DNA of 64,000 bases from Paenibacillus oryzisoli (GTDB lineage: Bacteria > Bacillota > Bacilli > Paenibacillales > NBRC-103111). The stretch covers positions 173,628 through 237,627 of the forward strand of contig NZ_LYPB01000076.1 in the NCBI RefSeq assembly GCF_001653565.1, given 5' to 3'. Of the stretch, positions 52,120 through 61,330 are shown in pieces (positions within the stretch are counted from its first letter, which is position 1; every line of letters begins with the position of its first letter). The position numbers and the translations under genes are program-made. Below the pieces are notes generated by a model, which had not been told where the DNA came from, ran no database searches, and saw only the letters and a program-made list of their open reading frames with translations.

Positions 52120-53763
52120 ATGAAAAAGGTGTTTGTAACGTCAATGGCAGTTGCATTAGCAATGAGTTTAATTGTAACAGCATGCAGCAGTACTAGTGAA
52201 AACGGTCAGAATACCGCTAAGCCTACGGATACAGGGAAACAAGCATCAGAGCTTCCCAAAACTAAAGTTAATGCAACTGGGTTTCCGATATCCAATGAAA
52301 ACATACAGCTTTCGATTATGGTGAAAAAAGCGGCAAATCAGGGTGCTTGGCAGGACCTCTGGATTTCTAAACATCTGGAAGAAAAGCTGGGAGGAAAAAT
52401 CGTTGCCACGGAAGTGGACGACGCTTCATGGAATGAAAAGAAGAATCTTGCCTTTGCTGCAGGTGAATTGCCTGATTTCTTTATGACAAACAGTGCATTT
52501 ACATCTAATGATGTTTTGAATTATGGACAGCAGGGACAACTGATTCGGTTGAATGAATTAATCGACAAGTATGCTCCGAATATTAAAAAGTTTTTGGACG
52601 CAAATCCCGATGTCAGAAAGTCGATCACGGATCCTAAAGGAAACATATATGCGCTTCCCGGTGTTAATCCGGTGAAAAGAGAAGCCTCAATAGGACGGTA
52701 TTGGATTAATAAGCAATGGTTGGATAAGCTAGGTTTAAAAATGCCTACCACACTGGACGAATTTTATACGGTTCTGAAAGGGTTTAAAGAGAAGGATCCG
52801 AATGGCAATGGCAAAGCGGATGAAATTCCAGCCTCAGGCAGTACAGCAAACCCGCTGAGCATGATTGTCTTAAGTGCTCTTGGATTGGTAGAAGGGTCAT
52901 GGAATGGCATTACCTTAGACAAATCGGGCAACAAGGTCATTTATGCGCCAGAGCAGCCAGAATATAAAGAATATTTGATTTTTATGAATAAGCTGTTCAA
53001 AGAAGGCTTGATCGATCCGGAATACTATACACAGAATATTCAAGCATACCGGGGAAAAGCGCAACAAGGACTAGTGGGTTTCTTCTTTGATGCATCACCA
53101 GTTCTTTCCGTAGGTGCAGAGAAATATACCGACTATCCGAGCTTTCCACCACTAACTAGTCCACAAAATAATACGAAAATGTGGCCTGTCCAACGCATTG
53201 TAACGCTAGGTGGACTGAGTTCAATGGCCATTACGTCCAAAAACAAAAATCCTGAAGCTACCATGCGTTTATTTGATTATGCCTATACGCCAGAAGGAGG
53301 TATGTCCATTCGCTTTGGTCCTGAGGTGGGTGTGCTGCGGCAAGATGCGGGCGTTGTAAAGAACAGCGACAACACATGGCAATTTAAGGCACCTGCAGAT
53401 ATTGACAGCTATACCTATCGTTCGAAGTTCGTGACTAATATGAGCTTGACTTATACAGATCAGTTCTCAGTCAGTAATAAGGAAGCGCCAGATTCGATAT
53501 TCTTAACACAGAATATCGTGAACAACCAGATTCCTTACGGAAAACCAATTTATCCAAATGTCTTTCTGACAGCAGCGGAGACGGAAAAAGTAAATAAAAT
53601 TCAAACGGATCTCAAAACATACGCTGAACAGCTAGAAGCCAAATTCATTTATGGCGAGACACCGATCTCCAAATGGGATGAGTATATTGCTACCATGCAG
53701 AAAATCGGTTCAAAAGATCTGGTCGACGTATACCAAGCGGCCTTCGACCGTTGGAACAAATAA
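52120..53763 (+). CDS. Lipoprotein sugar-binding protein (LplA/YtcQ type)
   Basis: 547 residues, long like other LplA-type binding proteins. Lipobox with TACSS gives a lipid-anchored cysteine (Cys22), then a Thr-rich linker. The core includes WQDLWISKHLEEKLGGKI, a DxNGNGKADEIP calcium-type loop (KEKDPNGNGKADEIPASG), and GLIDPEYYTQNIQAYRGKAQQGLVGFFF. It completes the transporter with the two permeases. The ligand is probably an oligosaccharide of plant origin released by the downstream beta-helix enzyme (inference). Confidence 0.92.
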   Translation: MKKVFVTSMAVALAMSLIVTACSSTSENGQNTAKPTDTGKQASELPKTKVNATGFPISNENIQLSIMVKKAANQGAWQDLWISKHLEEKLGGKIVATEVDDASWNEKKNLAFAAGELPDFFMTNSAFTSNDVLNYGQQGQLIRLNELIDKYAPNIKKFLDANPDVRKSITDPKGNIYALPGVNPVKREASIGRYWINKQWLDKLGLKMPTTLDEFYTVLKGFKEKDPNGNGKADEIPASGSTANPLSMIVLSALGLVEGSWNGITLDKSGNKVIYAPEQPEYKEYLIFMNKLFKEGLIDPEYYTQNIQAYRGKAQQGLVGFFFDASPVLSVGAEKYTDYPSFPPLTSPQNNTKMWPVQRIVTLGGLSSMAITSKNKNPEATMRLFDYAYTPEGGMSIRFGPEVGVLRQDAGVVKNSDNTWQFKAPADIDSYTYRSKFVTNMSLTYTDQFSVSNKEAPDSIFLTQNIVNNQIPYGKPIYPNVFLTAAETEKVNKIQTDLKTYAEQLEAKFIYGETPISKWDEYIATMQKIGSKDLVDVYQAAFDRWNK

Positions 53764-53853
53764 ATGGAGAGCTGACGGAATCAAGGTGGTGATAATGCAA
53801 TAGCCGAATATACGAAAGCTTATCACGGAGCGAAATAACTACTGTAAACAGCC

Positions 53854-53893
53854 GAGGAGTGGAGAATAGGTAATCTTCATTTCCTCCTTTTTT
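53854..53893 (+). terminator. Possible internal terminator/attenuator upstream of the beta-helix gene
   Basis: GAGGAGTGGAG pairs, with one bulge, to CTTCATTTCCTC and is followed by CTTTTTT. It lies between the binding protein and the 6.2-kb gene and could limit read-through. It is shorter and weaker than other terminators in the window. Confidence 0.5.
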
Positions 53894-53913
53894 ATATACG
53901 GGAGGGATTAGTG

Positions 53914-56900
53914 ATGAAAGATCAGCAAAATAGAATGAGATTACGTGTAAACAATCGGATAGTTAGCATATTGCTGGCAATCATATTAGTGCTTCAACTT
54001 TTTCCAGTCTCCCTATATGCCGATGATCCAGACCCATCCGAATCGCTGGCAAATTACGTGGTGTATGTCGATGGCGTAGGATCAGGGGCTGAAGACGGCA
54101 CGACACGGAATAATGCGTTTCAATACTTGTCAGAGGCGTACGGAGTATTTGCTAGTTCGTTGGAAGCGGGTGAAAGGGCGGTTATCGTCATTGCCGGACC
54201 CGTATCGATTTCAAGTGACACAGGGCTGGCGAAACCGGCGAACAGGGCAGATGCCTACGCATTACCGGCTCATCAGGGGCTAGTCGTGCTTACAAGCAAA
54301 TACGATGAGGAGGATTACACCTCCACCGGGACACTGGCGTTCAACAACAAGGTACTCCATCTATTTGGTGACACGAAGCTGGAGAAGCTCGTCGTGTCCT
54401 CAGCGCTGGCGACGTTGTATGGAGGGTACCATGCGATTCACTTTGGAAAAGGCATCAGCTCGAGTGCGTCGGGGAATTGGGTTGTCAAGGATATTTACGG
54501 TGGGACGAATGTGGATGTCGGACTCGCAGCTCCGATCAACCATACATCAATCAGGATTGAAAGTGGGAAATACGACAATGTATACGGAGGCGGTTCCTAC
54601 TATCAAGGCGTGATCCTGCGGGCGAAGAATTACAGCAGCCACATTACGATGGACGGCGGGACGGTGAGCAACATATATGGAACGGGGCTGGGGAATACAG
54701 ACAATCCTCATCAGAAAAGCGTAAAGATTGACATGAACGGGGGAACAGTAGGCAATATTTATGGGGCCCATAAAGAGGGAACCGTTTATGAAGGTGTTGA
54801 AATCAACATCACAGGTGGAACGGTGACAACTGCCGTATATGGAGCCAATCAATATGTCCGGCCTCCAAGCGGCAGCAACACGTCCTTTACGCCAACCTTG
54901 TATGGAAGTGTGACGGTTGCTGTCTATCAAGATGCCACAATAGGAGCTATTTATGGTTCAGAAGCGGGAGCGAATGTCGTCGGAGAAAGAACAGTGGTGC
55001 TGGAAGGGTTCGGGACGGAAGAAGTATTAGCAAGTCCGGGGAGTACGCTGGGAAATGCAGATGTGCTGAAGCTGAACCACTCTAACTTGAAGTTGGGTAG
55101 TGCTAGCACAGATTTTTGGAGCAGCTTGGACGGTCTAAAGATGACGGATGATAGCCGTCTGAAACTGGAATTTAATCCCGGTGCATTGCCGGCGTTAGGA
55201 CTTTCGGTGTTGAAGTCGCAAGCACGGTATGTGCTGGATGTACCGCTTATCACCGCCCCATACGGTACAGCTAATCTGTTTGCCCTCCAAACTCCCTTTC
55301 AGTATTCATTAGGGTATGAACCTGGAGATGGGTCAACCGATGCGTGTTGGCAATTGTCTCCAAGCTCTTCCGACGCGCCAGCAGATTATGTGGTGTATGT
55401 CGATGGCGTGGGATCAGGGGATGAAGACGGCACGTCACGGAATCATGCCTTTCAATATTTGTCGGAGGCGTACGGAGCATTTGCGAATTCCTTGAAAGCT
55501 GGCGAAAAGGCGGTTATCGTGATTGCCGGCCCCGTATCGATTTCAAGTGACACAGGACTGGCGAAACCGGCGAACAGGGCAGATGCCTACGCTTTACCGG
55601 CACATCAGGGGCTAGTCGTGCTTACAAGCCAATATGATGAAGAGGATTACACATCAACTGGGAGTTTGGCGTTCAGCAACAAGGTACTGCATCTATTTGG
55701 CGACACGAAGCTGGAGAAGCTCGTCGTCTCATCAGCGCTGGCTACATTATTTGGAGGCTACCATGCGATCCATTTTGGAAAAGGCATCAGCTCCAATGCA
55801 TCTGGTAATTGGGTTGTAAAGGATATTTACGGTGGGACGAATGCGGATGTCGGACTCGCAACTCCGATCAACCATACATCCATCAGGATAGAAAGCGGGA
55901 AATACGACAATGTATACGGGGGTGGTTCTTACTATCAAGGCACGATCCTGCGGGCGAAGAATTACAGCAGCCACATTACGTTGGATGGCGGAACGGTGAG
56001 CAACATTTTCGGAACGGGGTCGGGGAATACAGATAATCCTCATCAGAAAAGCGTGAAGATTGACATGAACGGGGGGACGGTAGGCAATATCAATGGGGCC
56101 CATAAAGAGGGGACCGTTTATGAAGGTGTTGAAATCAACATCAAAGGCGGAACGGTGACAGCTGCTGTATATGGTGCCAATCCATATGTCCGGCCACCAA
56201 GCGGCAGCAACATGTCCTATACGCCAACCTTGTATGGAAATGTGACGGTCGCTGTCTATCACAATGCCACAGCAGGATCTATTTATGGTTCAGCAACGGG
56301 AGCGAATGTTGTCGGAGAAAGAACAGTGGTGTTGGACGGGTTCGGGACTGAAGAAGAATTAGCAAGTCCAGGGAGTACGCTAGGAAATGCAGATGTGCTG
56401 AAGCTGAGCCACTCTTACTTGAGGTTGGATAGTACGAATGCGGCTTTTTGGAGCAGCTTGGACAGTTTAAAGCTGACGGATGATAGCCGACTGAAACTGG
56501 AGTTTAATCCCGGTGCATTGCCGGCTCTAGGACTTTCGGTGTTGAAGACGCAAGATCAATATGTGCTGGATGTACCGCTTATCACAGCCCCATACGGTAC
56601 AGCCAATCTGTTTACCCTGCAGATTCCATTCCAATATTCATTAGGTTATGAACCAGGCGATGGGTCAACCGATGCCCGTTGGCAATTGTCCGATGAAGGC
56701 TTTTCGATCGGCCAGCGAGGAGCGGATGGCATGCCGCTGGACGTTGATTTGGGGTTGCCGACAAGCTATGATGCTGAACTGGACGGCGAATCTGTATTCC
56801 ATCGGTATGAACAGCGGTTAGAGGAGCTTGGTGATGCTGCGGAAGCTGCCAACGTCATTGTACCTGCAGTAGTTCAAGGTGAAGTAGAGATTTATGTTGC

Positions 56901-59900
56901 ACCAGACGGAAGCGACACCAATAGCGGCAGTAAATTAGCGCCATTGCGTACCATTCAAAAAGCATTGAGCTACATTCCCTTGATTCGGGCCAGTTTGAAC
57001 GTCAAAGGGATTGTGATCTACCTACGTGAAGGTACTTATATCTCCGAAGAACCCATTGTACTTGGCGAGCAACATTCTGGAACTAACGAATCGCCTGTGA
57101 TCCTAAGCGCGTACTTGAATGAAGAAGTGCATATCGCAAGTGGTGTTGAAATAAGCGGCGACGACTTCTCCCCTGTAACAGATGAGTCGGTAAGAGAAAG
57201 ATTGCCTTCCACAGCATTGGATCATATTGTAGTGACTGATTTGCGAGCACTTGGCATTACTGATTACGGCTCTATCGTTTCTGGCCGGCCTGGCGGTCCG
57301 ACTTACCAGGTATTTATGGATGGCGAGGCGATGAGGTTAGCTCGTTATCCCAATGTTACCAAGCTTCCACTTGGCAAGGTGCTTGATATTGGGCCTGTAA
57401 CAGCTAGTTACAGCAGTTTTGCTCAAGGAACGAATGCGAGTTCCACAGGCATTGAATTTGTTGAGCCCAATAATAGACCCTTTAAATGGCTGGATAATGA
57501 CAACATTTGGCTGAATGGATCATTGTTTGCGGAATGGGATACACGAAATCTGCGTATTTCCGACATTAAGCAAAGTTCATCCAGTATTAAGCTGGCTGGA
57601 GGAACTACTCTCGGCGCATTAAGCGGTCCCGACCAGACCTACTATTATTATAATGTTCTTGAGGAAATGGATGTACCTGGCGAGTTCTTTCTAGATACGG
57701 TGAATGGGCTTTTGTATATGTATCCGATGCACGATTTAACATATGCAAAAGTGACGTTTGTGTCCAAACCTCATGATATTGTGCAATTAAAAGGAACACG
57801 AAATGTCGTGTTAAATGGCTTAAACATTGAATACGGCGGCAAAAATGGAATTGTAATGGATAACAACAATTACAAGACGGTTATCCAGAACAGCACCGTA
57901 CAGTATGTTGCACAAACCGGTGTCGTGATAGCTGGCAAAAAAAGTGGACTCATCCAATCCACCATTCACGATACTGGGAATAATCCCGCGAGTTTTACAA
58001 CGGATTCCGATTATTTTGATTACACGCCGGATCAGAACTTTCTGCAAAACAGCTATATTTACAATACCGGCCGACTCAATCCCGAGTACGGATATGTTCA
58101 CTTAAATGGCGTAGGCAATGTAGTCTCGCACAATTTGATTCAAGGCACTTACGGTGTCAGTATTTATACCACCAATGTCAACGAGTCAATCGTCGAGTAT
58201 AACGAGATTGTCGGCGGACCTGTAGATACTTATGATAGCGCGGCAATCTACGCCATAGGCTTTCCGGTATCCAAAGGCAATCATTATCGCTACAACTATA
58301 TTCATGACATCGGTATTTCATCGGAGAGCTACAATCCGCACGGCATTTATTTTGACGAAAGCTCATCTGAGAATTATGTATACGGAAATGTAATGAATAA
58401 CATACCAACTGGATTTTTCACGAATTCTGGTGGAGACAATGTAGTGACGAATAACATCGTCATGCATGGCAGGTCAAATTCGATTGCCTCCATCTGGGGA
58501 AGCTCTAATTTTGACAACTTTACACTGCCACAGCGTCTACTCCGTGCTCCACTATTACAATCCAGTTATAACCTGTATCAAAGTATGTCAAGTACAGCGA
58601 AAGCTGCCTTGAGTAGTAGACAGCCTGCCCTGTGTGACTATTACGATAAGATGGGAGAGGTACTTGCCGAACGGGCAACGCTGGGCAGTGCTTATGTCAT
58701 AACGGCCAAGGAACGTGAGCTTGTAAAAGCCACTGGCAATACATTTATCGGAAATATTTCCTATGATCACAAAAATATAATAGCCAACGGAACCAATCAT
58801 ACAGTAGAACCTAATTTGGTTACGGATATAGATCCTTTTGTCGACTCTGTTAACGGAGACTTTTCTCTAAAGAGTGGCGTGGAGCTAGAATTCGCGTATA
58901 AACCGATTCCTTTCGAGCAAATAGGTATTATCGGAACCAAGAGGGGGATAGGAGACTTCAATCCCTACGGTCCTAGTAATGGCAGTCATGGGGAAGTGTA
59001 TTCAGGTGATGTCTTGCTGCAATGGACCCCAGCGGCTGGAGCAGACCATTACATTGTTACGGTGGCTACGGACGAAGTATTGACGCAAGACGTGAGAGTT
59101 ATCGATACAGAAAAGCCTTACCATCGATTGGCAAACGATGCTTATTTCCAATATGACCACACCTATTATTGGACGGTTACAGCTGCTACGTATGCCAATT
59201 CTAGAATAGGTATACCGGTCAGCCATAGCCAAGTGTATTCATTTACGACAATGTCGTTTGAGGAATATCTCGCAGCAAACAAAGCCGACACGGCTAATTT
59301 GGAACTCGCAATTATCCGAGCAGTGGCATTAGTGGGAACAATAGAGGAAGGAATTGAACCTGGACAATACGTAGTTGGTGCCAAATCTACGCTTGAGGCC
59401 GCAATTGTTGATGCTGAGCTGATTATGGCAGAAGCGGAGTCCAAGCTGCAAGAGGAAGTGAACACGGCAACCGAAACACTATGGCAGGCGATACAGGAAG
59501 CAATTACCCAGAGGAATATTGCCTTCCGGACTTTCGATACCGATCTTGTTAAATGGAGTGAAACAGGTGATGCCGTACCGCCCCGTATAGCTGTTACTCA
59601 CAACGTATATGAATTATCCATGGGGGTTACAGGAAGTGTTACGGAGATTGTGTATAAAGAAAAGGTCGATCTTCGCGAAATCCTGACATTTGATTTCTAT
59701 TTGGAGGATTTGGAGCAATGGAATGGTTTTGTAATAAGACAATCCAGCAAAGATGTCATAGCAACCAAAGTCGCAAACACGGACTCTTATTTTATTGTCA
59801 TTAAGGGCGACCAGTTGGAACTGCAAAAGCGCAATGGTGGGATCAGTTATGGCAATCTAGCTGTTGTGTCTAATAATGATGTCATTCTAACCTCTGGTCA

Positions 59901-60102
59901 ATGGTACAACATAGAGCTGGGGGCCGTAAATGAATCCGGCGGAACTGTTCATGTTTCATTTAAAGTCGATGGTGTAACCGTATTTGATTATGTAGATACG
60001 ACGAATCCCATCATGGAAGCTGGGTATTTCGGAATTGTGTTGCAGGAGGCGAATGGCATAGCAAAATTACGAGCGGCTGATTCGACACCTCCCACGGAAT
60101 AA
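53914..60102 (+). CDS. Secreted 2062-residue beta-helix protein with a duplicated N-terminal module (GH141-like core)
   Basis: Signal peptide about 1-36 (ends SLYA). Residues 47-490 and 491-926 are two copies of one module (VVYVDGVGSGxEDGTxRNxAFQYLSEAYG, then many GGTVxNIxG turns), giving a beta-solenoid-like repeat. Then IYVAPDGSDTNSGSKLAPLRTIQKAL (from about 990) starts a right-handed parallel beta-helix core with LREGTYISEEPIVL, FLDTVNGLLYMYP and NVVLNGLNIEYGGKNGI. Its layout resembles GH141-type proteins; pectate lyase-like folds are alternatives. After it come a fibronectin-like segment (about 1690-1770), a FIVAR-like helical segment (about 1780-1870) and a C-terminal LamG-like domain (about 1873-2062). 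ATG 53914 follows GGGAGG. No cell-wall anchor motif is seen. Confidence 0.8.
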   Translation: MKDQQNRMRLRVNNRIVSILLAIILVLQLFPVSLYADDPDPSESLANYVVYVDGVGSGAEDGTTRNNAFQYLSEAYGVFASSLEAGERAVIVIAGPVSISSDTGLAKPANRADAYALPAHQGLVVLTSKYDEEDYTSTGTLAFNNKVLHLFGDTKLEKLVVSSALATLYGGYHAIHFGKGISSSASGNWVVKDIYGGTNVDVGLAAPINHTSIRIESGKYDNVYGGGSYYQGVILRAKNYSSHITMDGGTVSNIYGTGLGNTDNPHQKSVKIDMNGGTVGNIYGAHKEGTVYEGVEINITGGTVTTAVYGANQYVRPPSGSNTSFTPTLYGSVTVAVYQDATIGAIYGSEAGANVVGERTVVLEGFGTEEVLASPGSTLGNADVLKLNHSNLKLGSASTDFWSSLDGLKMTDDSRLKLEFNPGALPALGLSVLKSQARYVLDVPLITAPYGTANLFALQTPFQYSLGYEPGDGSTDACWQLSPSSSDAPADYVVYVDGVGSGDEDGTSRNHAFQYLSEAYGAFANSLKAGEKAVIVIAGPVSISSDTGLAKPANRADAYALPAHQGLVVLTSQYDEEDYTSTGSLAFSNKVLHLFGDTKLEKLVVSSALATLFGGYHAIHFGKGISSNASGNWVVKDIYGGTNADVGLATPINHTSIRIESGKYDNVYGGGSYYQGTILRAKNYSSHITLDGGTVSNIFGTGSGNTDNPHQKSVKIDMNGGTVGNINGAHKEGTVYEGVEINIKGGTVTAAVYGANPYVRPPSGSNMSYTPTLYGNVTVAVYHNATAGSIYGSATGANVVGERTVVLDGFGTEEELASPGSTLGNADVLKLSHSYLRLDSTNAAFWSSLDSLKLTDDSRLKLEFNPGALPALGLSVLKTQDQYVLDVPLITAPYGTANLFTLQIPFQYSLGYEPGDGSTDARWQLSDEGFSIGQRGADGMPLDVDLGLPTSYDAELDGESVFHRYEQRLEELGDAAEAANVIVPAVVQGEVEIYVAPDGSDTNSGSKLAPLRTIQKALSYIPLIRASLNVKGIVIYLREGTYISEEPIVLGEQHSGTNESPVILSAYLNEEVHIASGVEISGDDFSPVTDESVRERLPSTALDHIVVTDLRALGITDYGSIVSGRPGGPTYQVFMDGEAMRLARYPNVTKLPLGKVLDIGPVTASYSSFAQGTNASSTGIEFVEPNNRPFKWLDNDNIWLNGSLFAEWDTRNLRISDIKQSSSSIKLAGGTTLGALSGPDQTYYYYNVLEEMDVPGEFFLDTVNGLLYMYPMHDLTYAKVTFVSKPHDIVQLKGTRNVVLNGLNIEYGGKNGIVMDNNNYKTVIQNSTVQYVAQTGVVIAGKKSGLIQSTIHDTGNNPASFTTDSDYFDYTPDQNFLQNSYIYNTGRLNPEYGYVHLNGVGNVVSHNLIQGTYGVSIYTTNVNESIVEYNEIVGGPVDTYDSAAIYAIGFPVSKGNHYRYNYIHDIGISSESYNPHGIYFDESSSENYVYGNVMNNIPTGFFTNSGGDNVVTNNIVMHGRSNSIASIWGSSNFDNFTLPQRLLRAPLLQSSYNLYQSMSSTAKAALSSRQPALCDYYDKMGEVLAERATLGSAYVITAKERELVKATGNTFIGNISYDHKNIIANGTNHTVEPNLVTDIDPFVDSVNGDFSLKSGVELEFAYKPIPFEQIGIIGTKRGIGDFNPYGPSNGSHGEVYSGDVLLQWTPAAGADHYIVTVATDEVLTQDVRVIDTEKPYHRLANDAYFQYDHTYYWTVTAATYANSRIGIPVSHSQVYSFTTMSFEEYLAANKADTANLELAIIRAVALVGTIEEGIEPGQYVVGAKSTLEAAIVDAELIMAEAESKLQEEVNTATETLWQAIQEAITQRNIAFRTFDTDLVKWSETGDAVPPRIAVTHNVYELSMGVTGSVTEIVYKEKVDLREILTFDFYLEDLEQWNGFVIRQSSKDVIATKVANTDSYFIVIKGDQLELQKRNGGISYGNLAVVSNNDVILTSGQWYNIELGAVNESGGTVHVSFKVDGVTVFDYVDTTNPIMEAGYFGIVLQEANGIAKLRAADSTPPTE
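54052..55383 (+). repeat. Intragenic tandem duplication, copy 1
   Basis: Copy 1 of a 1332-bp (444-codon) direct repeat within the beta-helix gene. Long runs are identical to copy 2 at the DNA level, for example the segment encoding ANRADAYALPAHQGLVVLTS, with differences mainly at scattered single bases. The frame is kept, so the protein gains one whole module. Confidence 0.9.
55384..56691 (+). repeat. Intragenic tandem duplication, copy 2
   Basis: Copy 2, beginning exactly 1332 bp after copy 1 at the same VVYVDGVGSG segment and ending at the DARWQLS boundary, where the sequence turns into the unique linker of the beta-helix core. The end is shifted by a few residues from copy 1 (SPSSSDAPA linker in copy 1). 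Confidence 0.9.
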
Positions 60103-60142
60103 GGAATAACCCTACTAAATCATAGCGAAGGCGGCCTATACC

Positions 60143-60913
60143 ATGAAACAGAAATTTGCTGTACAGCTGTATACCCTGCGTAACGAATGCGCACAAGATT
60201 TCCCAGGCGTACTAAGAGAACTGAAGGGAATGGGCTGGGCAGGCGTTGAATTTGCTGGACTGCACAGTTATTCAGCAGAAGAGATTGCCGAAGTGCTGCA
60301 AGGAACAGGCTTACAAACGGCAGGTATGCATGTTTCGTTCGAGCGTTTAAACAGTGAACTAGAGAGCGTGCTCACGGAAGCAAGACGATTGAATACGTCA
60401 ACTTTAATATGTCCTACAGTACCCCGTGAGCTACGGAACGAGGAAGGATTCGAGCAATTTCACGCTCAATTAAATGATACTGCGAAGAAGATACAACCGG
60501 GTGGTTTCACGCTCAGCTTCCACAACCATGCTTTCGAGTTTGAAACCATTATTAATGGTAAGAATGCGTTGGAATATATCCTTGAGCCTTCTGCTGATAA
60601 TGCCGTATTGGCTGAAGTTGATGTGTATTGGGTGGCGAAAGCCCGGCAAGATCCGGCTGCATTTATTCGTTTGTACAGCCATCGGATGCCAACGATTCAT
60701 TTGAAAGATATGCGAGACGATGAGAGTCGATCGTTTGCGGAAATTGGCACCGGCGTGATCAATTTCGATCCTATTTTAATATGGGGTGAGGGGAATGGTG
60801 TTGCTTGGTATGTTGTGGAGCAGGATGTGTGTCAAGGCAATCCGATGGACTGCGTGAAGCTTAGCTTAACGAACTTGCACCGGATAGCGGAAAGGCTTGG
60901 AGAAGACCTATAA
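60143..60913 (+). CDS. Sugar phosphate isomerase/epimerase (AP-endonuclease-like TIM barrel)
   Basis: 256 residues. QLYTLRNECAQDFPGVLREL, GWAGVEFAG, the metal ligands in LSFHNHAFEFE (Glu, His) and EVDVYWVAKA (Asp), and THLKDMRDDES with IHLKDM are typical of the xylose-isomerase-like family. The member types include IolE, IolI and hydroxypyruvate isomerases; the specific sugar is unknown. It follows the beta-helix gene by 40 bp and may be its last co-transcribed partner. A hairpin terminator ends it. Confidence 0.85.
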   Translation: MKQKFAVQLYTLRNECAQDFPGVLRELKGMGWAGVEFAGLHSYSAEEIAEVLQGTGLQTAGMHVSFERLNSELESVLTEARRLNTSTLICPTVPRELRNEEGFEQFHAQLNDTAKKIQPGGFTLSFHNHAFEFETIINGKNALEYILEPSADNAVLAEVDVYWVAKARQDPAAFIRLYSHRMPTIHLKDMRDDESRSFAEIGTGVINFDPILIWGEGNGVAWYVVEQDVCQGNPMDCVKLSLTNLHRIAERLGEDL

Positions 60914-60978
60914 TACTCCCATAGGATTAAATTGTTTGAACTCATAAGCTGTAATTGTACTTGGCTTGAGTTCGATGA

Positions 60979-61028
60979 GGAGGCTGTCTCAAAAGTCCGT
61001 TCGGACTTTTGAAACGGCCTCTTTTTGT
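60979..61028 (+). terminator. Strong hairpin terminator
   Basis: AGGCtGTcTCAAAAGTCCG pairs with CGGACTTTTGAaACgGCCT around TT, followed by CTTTTTGTT. It shares an arm with 26057-26108. Confidence 0.85.
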
Positions 61029-61330
61029 TACCACATTAGAAAGTATAAGTTTTCGGTTCCCGAAAACATCTTGATAATTGGCGATAAAAACTACCTTTAA
61101 AACGCGGTCGCACATCCTCGAAGGACTTCGATAGAAGTTTTTCTCAATAACGGATGAGCTAATAAACCTGCCTTCCGTAATATAACTGGATTTTTATACG
61201 AAAATAAAAACGTAACTTTACTTGCTAAACTAACTTAGCATGGGTTTGAAACGTCACTTTTACGTCGATACTACCTCTTAAAGCAAAAAAAAGACCCTCC
61301 ACCTGAAAATGGTTATATTCGAAAAAAAAA

